Of a stretch of DNA of 64,000 nt, positions 59,518 to 64,000 are shown in pieces (within the stretch, counting starts at the first letter, position 1; every line of letters begins with the position of its first letter). The position numbers and the translations under genes were made by a program. The DNA lies in the NCBI GenBank assembly GCA_907164885.2, contig OU015490.1:19134113-19198112 (forward strand), in the 5' to 3' direction. Origin of the DNA: Dolomedes plantarius (lineage: Eukaryota; Arthropoda; Arachnida; Araneae; Dolomedidae). The notes under the pieces were generated by a model. The model saw only the letters and a program-made list of their open reading frames with translations, was not told where the DNA came from and ran no database searches.

Positions 59518-60656
59518 TGTGCCCTGAGCTAGAATTTGCATTTGGACCCTGTAGAGTATTGCATTTCAACCTCTCCGTTAACAAAAGAAATTCTTCTATC
59601 TCGGCCTGAGACACTTCAAAAGATTTCCGACGGCTTGGGTGGCAATATGCTGACAGCAATTTTCCTTTTGTTCATCCGATAGACTTGTTCCACAGGACCT
59701 TAGGGGACGTGGTCATTTTTCTTGATTTAGTTATCGCCACCGGGTGACGCCGCTGGTATTTATTATAAATGACAGGAGACCCCCCAGGTGCTTTCATTCA
59801 TGAACTATCAATTGTTAAGCAGCATCCTGGAGGCGGCGCGTGCCTAAACAAAAGGACTCGTGCCTTTCGCATTTTACCGAAGCGGCCCTTTTGAGACTCT
59901 TTGAAGTGGCTTGGAGGACAAACTAAAAAGGCGGCCGCTTTAGACCCGGGGAAAATATTTCATTATCGCCCCAGGAAACCCATTTCCGTTGCTCACTTGT
60001 TCTAGATCGTTCGACTTTCTGGAGAGTGATGCAATATCCGGTGGAGGTCTTCTATAAAAAGAGAATGGACCCCTCAGTCGAGGCTTGCGTCTTTTTAGTT
60101 CCTGACACGTAGCGGATCCAGTTCTAAGAGCAGCCGGGTTTGCCGCCCTTATCGGTTCAGAGTCCCTTGTGACTGTTTTGCAGCGACGATCTAGTTCCTG
60201 CAGGAGTAAACATACTCCACTAATTTGTCGGAGACCAGTCTTCGTGGAAGGAGCCTTTGCTACCTTATTTTCCAGTGAGGAGTCCTTTCTCCTTAATTTA
60301 ATAATTTCATCGCTACCGGGTGCGTGCAGTGATCACCGCCGTTGATATTATTGGGGAGCCCTTTCCCGTCAGGAGAAGTGCCGTTTCTTCATCATTGAAG
60401 CAGAGCCAGTTCTGCTAGCCTAGCGGACTTCTGTGTTCTTACTCCGCCCCACGCCGATAAAATCGAGTGTGATTACCTACGTTACGAAGTTCATCTTACA
60501 TCTGTGCAGTGTACATATCTCATCATCATCAATTTGATTAATAAATTGCATTTGTTTTGTTTATGTAATGAGTGATGTATACCTGGTGTGTTTAAATCAT
60601 CTTCTGGTTGACACTACGAACCTCAGTTCGCTACAGAAGGTATATATTCATTCATA
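59518..60656 (+). repeat. 5' LTR of Gmr1-like retrotransposon (boundaries approximate)
   Basis: The block from TGTGCCCTGAGC to just before TTTTGGTGGCAGCG holds, in order, TATAAAAA (60053), initiator-like TCAGTC (A at 60076) and AATAAA (60540-60545), as U3-R-U5 should. About 1.1 kb. The 3' LTR is outside the window, so the left end is inferred from TG and the end of the TA array. Confidence 0.6.
60053..60078 (+). promoter_or_regulatory. LTR core promoter: TATA box and initiator
   Basis: TATAAAAA at 60053-60060 and CTCAGTC with A at 60076, 23 bp apart: an arthropod-style TATA plus Inr (TCAGT). Expected start of the element's RNA. Confidence 0.6.
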
Positions 60657-60658
60657 AT

Positions 60659-60671
60659 TTTGGTGGCAGCG
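60659..60671 (+). other. primer-binding-site-like motif
   Basis: TTTGGTGGCAGCG starts with TGG as tRNA-3'-end complements do and follows the inferred LTR end. The tRNA is not identified. Confidence 0.5.
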
Positions 60672-60710
60672 TTTAGACGAAAAAAAAAGCGACAGTAAGA
60701 ACATTTTGTT

Positions 60711-60974
60711 TTCCTTAGTGATAGTCGCGTGTGTTCAGAACTGTGACTGTGCGGAAGTGCTATTGCTGGTGTGTATCCTGTGAAGTAGTGTAGAGCGGCT
60801 GACGTTCTTGTGAAATCTGCTAAACTGCTGCAGTGTTAATTTCCTTAGTGACATTCGCGCGTGTTTCAGAACTGAGACTGTGTGAAAGTGCTATTGCGGG
60901 TGTGTGTACCCTGTGAATTAGAGTAGAACGTTTGACGTTCTTGTGCCATCTGATAAACTTGCTGCAGTGCCAAC
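60711..60974 (+). repeat. tandem duplication of ~130 bp in the element's leader
   Basis: Units 60711-60840 and 60841-60974 both read TTCCTTAGTGA...TCGCG...GTTTCAGAACTG/GTTCAGAACTG...GTGCTATTGC...GACGTTCTTGTG...CTGCAGTG with about 15-20% differences. Confidence 0.9.
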
Positions 60975-61553
60975 TAGATGCCAGTCTTCACATCAAATTG
61001 TGAGTACCATTCTGTTTCTCTTTTGTGCTGGTATCCAACAGTAGTTTAGTAAATAATATTTTGGTTGTTTTCTCAGAAGTAGGAGAATTAAATTGTTGAA
61101 TTTAAGAACCGTAATTAATAGCTTGATCTGAACTTAAAAGGTGTTAAAAATTTTTTTAAGTTGAGGTAAAATAAGAACTAGTGTTATTGTGTAAAGTAGA
61201 ATTGTTATTGAAATAGTAGTGTGTTAAATTAGTTCTCAGAAATTAAGGAATGTAACTGTGCTCAAAAAGAAATAGTGTAACTACATTGTGTTTAACTATT
61301 TTGCATTGTGTATTGTTGTGATATGTTAAAAGCAAAGTGAGTTATCTTTTATGAACCTTAAAATAGTAACATCGCAAGCGGAATTTTAAAAGTAATTTAG
61401 TTCATTTTTGTTAATGCATTGTATGTGTACGTTAATTGATTGTGTTGTGTAGTTGCATTTTGTGTTCAGGTTTTAATGTAATTACTACCTCAGGGTTTAT
61501 AATAGTGTGTATTATTCTGTGTAGTATTGAAATAGCTTTGTATTCTGTCAAAC

Positions 61554-64000
61554 ATGGGTTCTCTTGTTCGTGCAAAGAAAGAGGACTTAGTTAACCTCGC
61601 TATAGAAATGAGTTGTGAGGTAGATTTGGGAATGCTGAAGCTTGAGATAATCAAAAAAATTGAAAGTTCAGCAGATTACAATGTAAAATTGGCTGAAGGG
61701 TTGTTAGCTGAAATTATGGAGACCCGTATAGAAAACGAGCAACGAGCCCGGAAAAAACGGGAAGATGAATTAGCTCAACAAGAACGGGAGGATAGGTTAG
61801 CTCAACAAGAGCGAGAGTTTGAGCTAGCCAAATTAAGACTGAGTAGGGAAGCCCCCCAAGAAAGCCCGTCTGTTAGTCCTCCGAGACCTGCGGGACACTC
61901 ATTAAGGCACATAATGCAAAAATTCGACCCTGAAGAAACTGATATAAGTCTATACCTTTGCCTTTTTGAACGGCAGGCACAGCATTTAAAAATACCGGAA
62001 GCTGAATGGTCAGGCAGTTTAATTAGCCTGTTACCATTATCAGTAGCGGCCATTGTGTTACGGGAAAAAGTCGAGGACACACAAAAATATTCCCATGTTA
62101 AGAGCGTGCTTCTCGAGCGATTCAGGCTCAGTCCTGAAGCTTTTCGTCAGAAGTTTGTTAGACACCAGCGTAAGCCAGGAACCCTATGGAAAGACTATCT
62201 TTTCGAAATAAAGACGTATTTCGAAGGTTGGATAGAGGGTCTCGGTGTTACAACTTTTGAGTCGTTAAAAGATCTCTTTCTGGTCGACCAATTAAAACGG
62301 AAAATGGGAAGTGAAATCCGGGAGCAAAATATAAGGGATTGGGAGAATTACACGTCCCCTGAAACCTTGGTCAAAGACGCGGATCAGTTTGAGCTTATCA
62401 GAAAAACAGGTAAGCCCCCCAACCAACCGAAGAAATTCGAGGGACGCGCGCCCGACCAACGGAAAATGTTTGGGGCTGTAAAAACGGGAGAGAAAGTTGA
62501 AAAACCCCCCGAACAACACGAACCCGAACGAAATTTAGATAAGGTGAGCTCCCCTCGCCCAAAAGAAAACCGCCGTAAAGAATGGAACCATAAAGAGTTC
62601 GACAAAAGGCGTGTGACAGACATTAAGTGCTATTTTTGCCACGAGGTCGGGCATATTAGGCCCCAGTGTCCGTTATTAACAAAAAAAGAAGAGGTTAACT
62701 CCATAGGTGCCGATTTGGAAATCACAGATCCCTTAAAACCATATGTGAGTATAGGGACTGTGAACGGCCAGGTATGTGAGATACTTAGAGATACGGGTAG
62801 TACGATTGATCTGGTTTGTAAAAGATTTATTTCGCCCGACGACTACCTCGGCGAAACAGTCTGGCTCACTCAGCCGTTAGACACTCGTGCCATTAACGTG
62901 CCCCTAGCGCGCGTAATTCTGAACTCCCAGTATGGAAATATAACAACAAAGGCCTGTGTCATTAGCGACAGGTCAAATCAACAAAGATACATACTGGGAA
63001 ATCAAACGGCAGCTCTTCTAAGACAGGGTCAACAAAACTCTAAGAGCATGCAAATCAATGCAATAACGCGCTCGCGTTCCAAATGTCAAGAGAGCTGTAC
63101 ACAGACACTTCAGTCAAACGATTCTCTTCGAGAGCGTTCGGACAATAGTCCCTCAGATGGGGAGTCAATCGTTTTGACACAACTGGAAAGGGAGGAACAG
63201 GCGAAATTGTTAGTTTTACCCCCCCTCGACCGCGAAGACCCAGCGTTGAGTCTATTAAATGTTTCCCCAGAGAAATTCGCAGACGCACAGCGGGAATGTG
63301 TAGAATTGGCCGCATTGTTAAAAAAAGTCGAAAGTCCAAGTCAAACCGGCGAGAAGGGTTATGTAGTGATAAACGGGTTATTGTGTAAACAACAGAGGGA
63401 CCACTTTGGGGATACACGAAGTCTTTTAGTTGTCCCACAGGTATTCAGGGAAAAACTGTTGGCAGTATGCCATGAGTCAACAAACGCTCATTTAGGTGCG
63501 ACGAAATCGAAACAGAGGCTAGCCAAATCGTTTTTTTGGCCCCGATGTTACCAAGAAATGGAGGAATACGTGAGGTCGTGCGACGCATGTCAGCGCATAG
63601 GAAATGCTCAAGATACTAAGAGATTCCCCATGCGATTAACGCCTATAATTAGCGAGCCATTTGTCAAAATAAACATCGACGCTTGCGGACCTCTGCCCGA
63701 ATCTGAGAATGGAAATAAGTACCTAATCACCGCTATATGTTTAGCTTCAAAGTTCCCGGAAGCAATTCCCGTGAAAAACCTAAGGTCATTATCTGTCACG
63801 GATGCTTTGTTGCAGGTATTCAGTAGAACCGGGTTCCCGAAAGAGGTGCAATGCGACAATGGCACGTCGTTTACGAGCGAGTTAACGTGCGAATTTTTTG
63901 AGAAATTCGGCATCAAAGTGACGCATAGTTCAGTGGGGCATCCACAAAGCAACCCTGTAGAGAGATTCCACCGAACACTTAAGAGACTGTTAAAGGTCCT
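61554..64000 (+). CDS. Gmr1-like gag-protease-integrase polyprotein (5' part, runs off the window)
   Basis: 815 codons are open from ATG 61554 to the edge, with no stop. Residues about 62-105 are a charged coiled coil (repeat DELAQQERE, DRLAQQERE). About 125-285 is a capsid-like region with a SCAN-like part from 193 (SPEAFRQKF, GTLWKDYLFEIKTYF). A CCHC knuckle is at C359, C362, H367, C372. Aspartic protease DTGS starts at D413. Then directly the integrase: H640, H646, C676, C679 and catalytic D709, D768, E803. No reverse transcriptase lies between protease and integrase, as it does in ordinary Ty3/gypsy; this is the order of Gmr1-type elements, whose gag gave rise to vertebrate SCAN domains. 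RT and RNase H are expected downstream, outside. Intactness points to a young copy. Start choice: first ATG after a 900-bp leader, opening directly into the helical region. Confidence 0.88.
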   Translation, partial: MGSLVRAKKEDLVNLAIEMSCEVDLGMLKLEIIKKIESSADYNVKLAEGLLAEIMETRIENEQRARKKREDELAQQEREDRLAQQEREFELAKLRLSREAPQESPSVSPPRPAGHSLRHIMQKFDPEETDISLYLCLFERQAQHLKIPEAEWSGSLISLLPLSVAAIVLREKVEDTQKYSHVKSVLLERFRLSPEAFRQKFVRHQRKPGTLWKDYLFEIKTYFEGWIEGLGVTTFESLKDLFLVDQLKRKMGSEIREQNIRDWENYTSPETLVKDADQFELIRKTGKPPNQPKKFEGRAPDQRKMFGAVKTGEKVEKPPEQHEPERNLDKVSSPRPKENRRKEWNHKEFDKRRVTDIKCYFCHEVGHIRPQCPLLTKKEEVNSIGADLEITDPLKPYVSIGTVNGQVCEILRDTGSTIDLVCKRFISPDDYLGETVWLTQPLDTRAINVPLARVILNSQYGNITTKACVISDRSNQQRYILGNQTAALLRQGQQNSKSMQINAITRSRSKCQESCTQTLQSNDSLRERSDNSPSDGESIVLTQLEREEQAKLLVLPPLDREDPALSLLNVSPEKFADAQRECVELAALLKKVESPSQTGEKGYVVINGLLCKQQRDHFGDTRSLLVVPQVFREKLLAVCHESTNAHLGATKSKQRLAKSFFWPRCYQEMEEYVRSCDACQRIGNAQDTKRFPMRLTPIISEPFVKINIDACGPLPESENGNKYLITAICLASKFPEAIPVKNLRSLSVTDALLQVFSRTGFPKEVQCDNGTSFTSELTCEFFEKFGIKVTHSSVGHPQSNPVERFHRTLKRLLKV
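62628..62669 (+). other. Gag zinc knuckle (CX2CX4HX4C)
   Basis: Encodes CYFCHEVGHIRPQC, a canonical nucleocapsid knuckle that binds the element's RNA. Confidence 0.95.

Noticed and set aside
61802..63952. Minus-strand open frames of 75-127 codons in the right edge
   Set aside because: Antisense shadows of the single open plus-strand polyprotein frame.

Overview
The window looks like intron-rich, AT-rich nuclear DNA of an arthropod. The mix of transposon families and a MATH-domain (TDPOZ/SPOP-like) remnant fits a chelicerate, most likely a spider; the phylum is inferred from resemblance, not shown by a marker gene. There is one recognisable intact host gene and, at the right edge, one intact retrotransposon reading frame. 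Almost everything else is transposon debris.

Layout. 1-2.8 kb: a decayed non-LTR retrotransposon (+), a histone-H3-fold exon resembling the centromeric variant (-), a MATH-domain remnant (-) and a second non-LTR fragment carrying an RNase H motif (-). 2.8-10.3 kb: a decayed BEL/Pao LTR element (+) interrupted by a probable solo LTR, a hAT element with a perfect 8-bp target duplication, and a LINE 3' fragment. 10.3-12.9 kb: a decayed Ty3/gypsy element (-) that cuts off the BEL element. 14.1-15.3 kb: a Jockey-type reverse transcriptase remnant (-).

15.955-31.365 kb: a five-exon gene for prenylcysteine oxidase (PCYOX1-like). All splice phases agree, there is a signal peptide, and the C-terminus is an ER-retrieval-like RDEL. 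The introns hold a Tigger/pogo-like element, a tRNA-derived SINE, a hAT element, a piggyBac-like element, a LINE tail and a second Tigger-like element. The 3' UTR is probably about 1.8 kb.

33.4-59.5 kb: a dense field of DNA transposons. It holds a nearly intact Tc1 element with one nonsense codon, a second Tc1 element with frameshifts, an internally deleted Tc1, foldback elements, several families of TA-target MITEs (at least two with multiple copies), C/G-homopolymer MITEs, and many (TA)n/(CA)n arrays that repeatedly abut TA-target element ends. A segmental duplication (52.3-53.0 and 54.3-55.3 kb) preserves an empty site for one MITE.

59.5-64 kb: the 5' part of an LTR retrotransposon with a long LTR, TATA/initiator, tandemly duplicated leader and an uninterrupted frame of 815 codons running off the edge. 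Its order is gag (with SCAN-like region and zinc knuckle), protease, integrase, with no reverse transcriptase between protease and integrase. That is the rare Gmr1-like order within Ty3/gypsy and is the most interesting system in the window.
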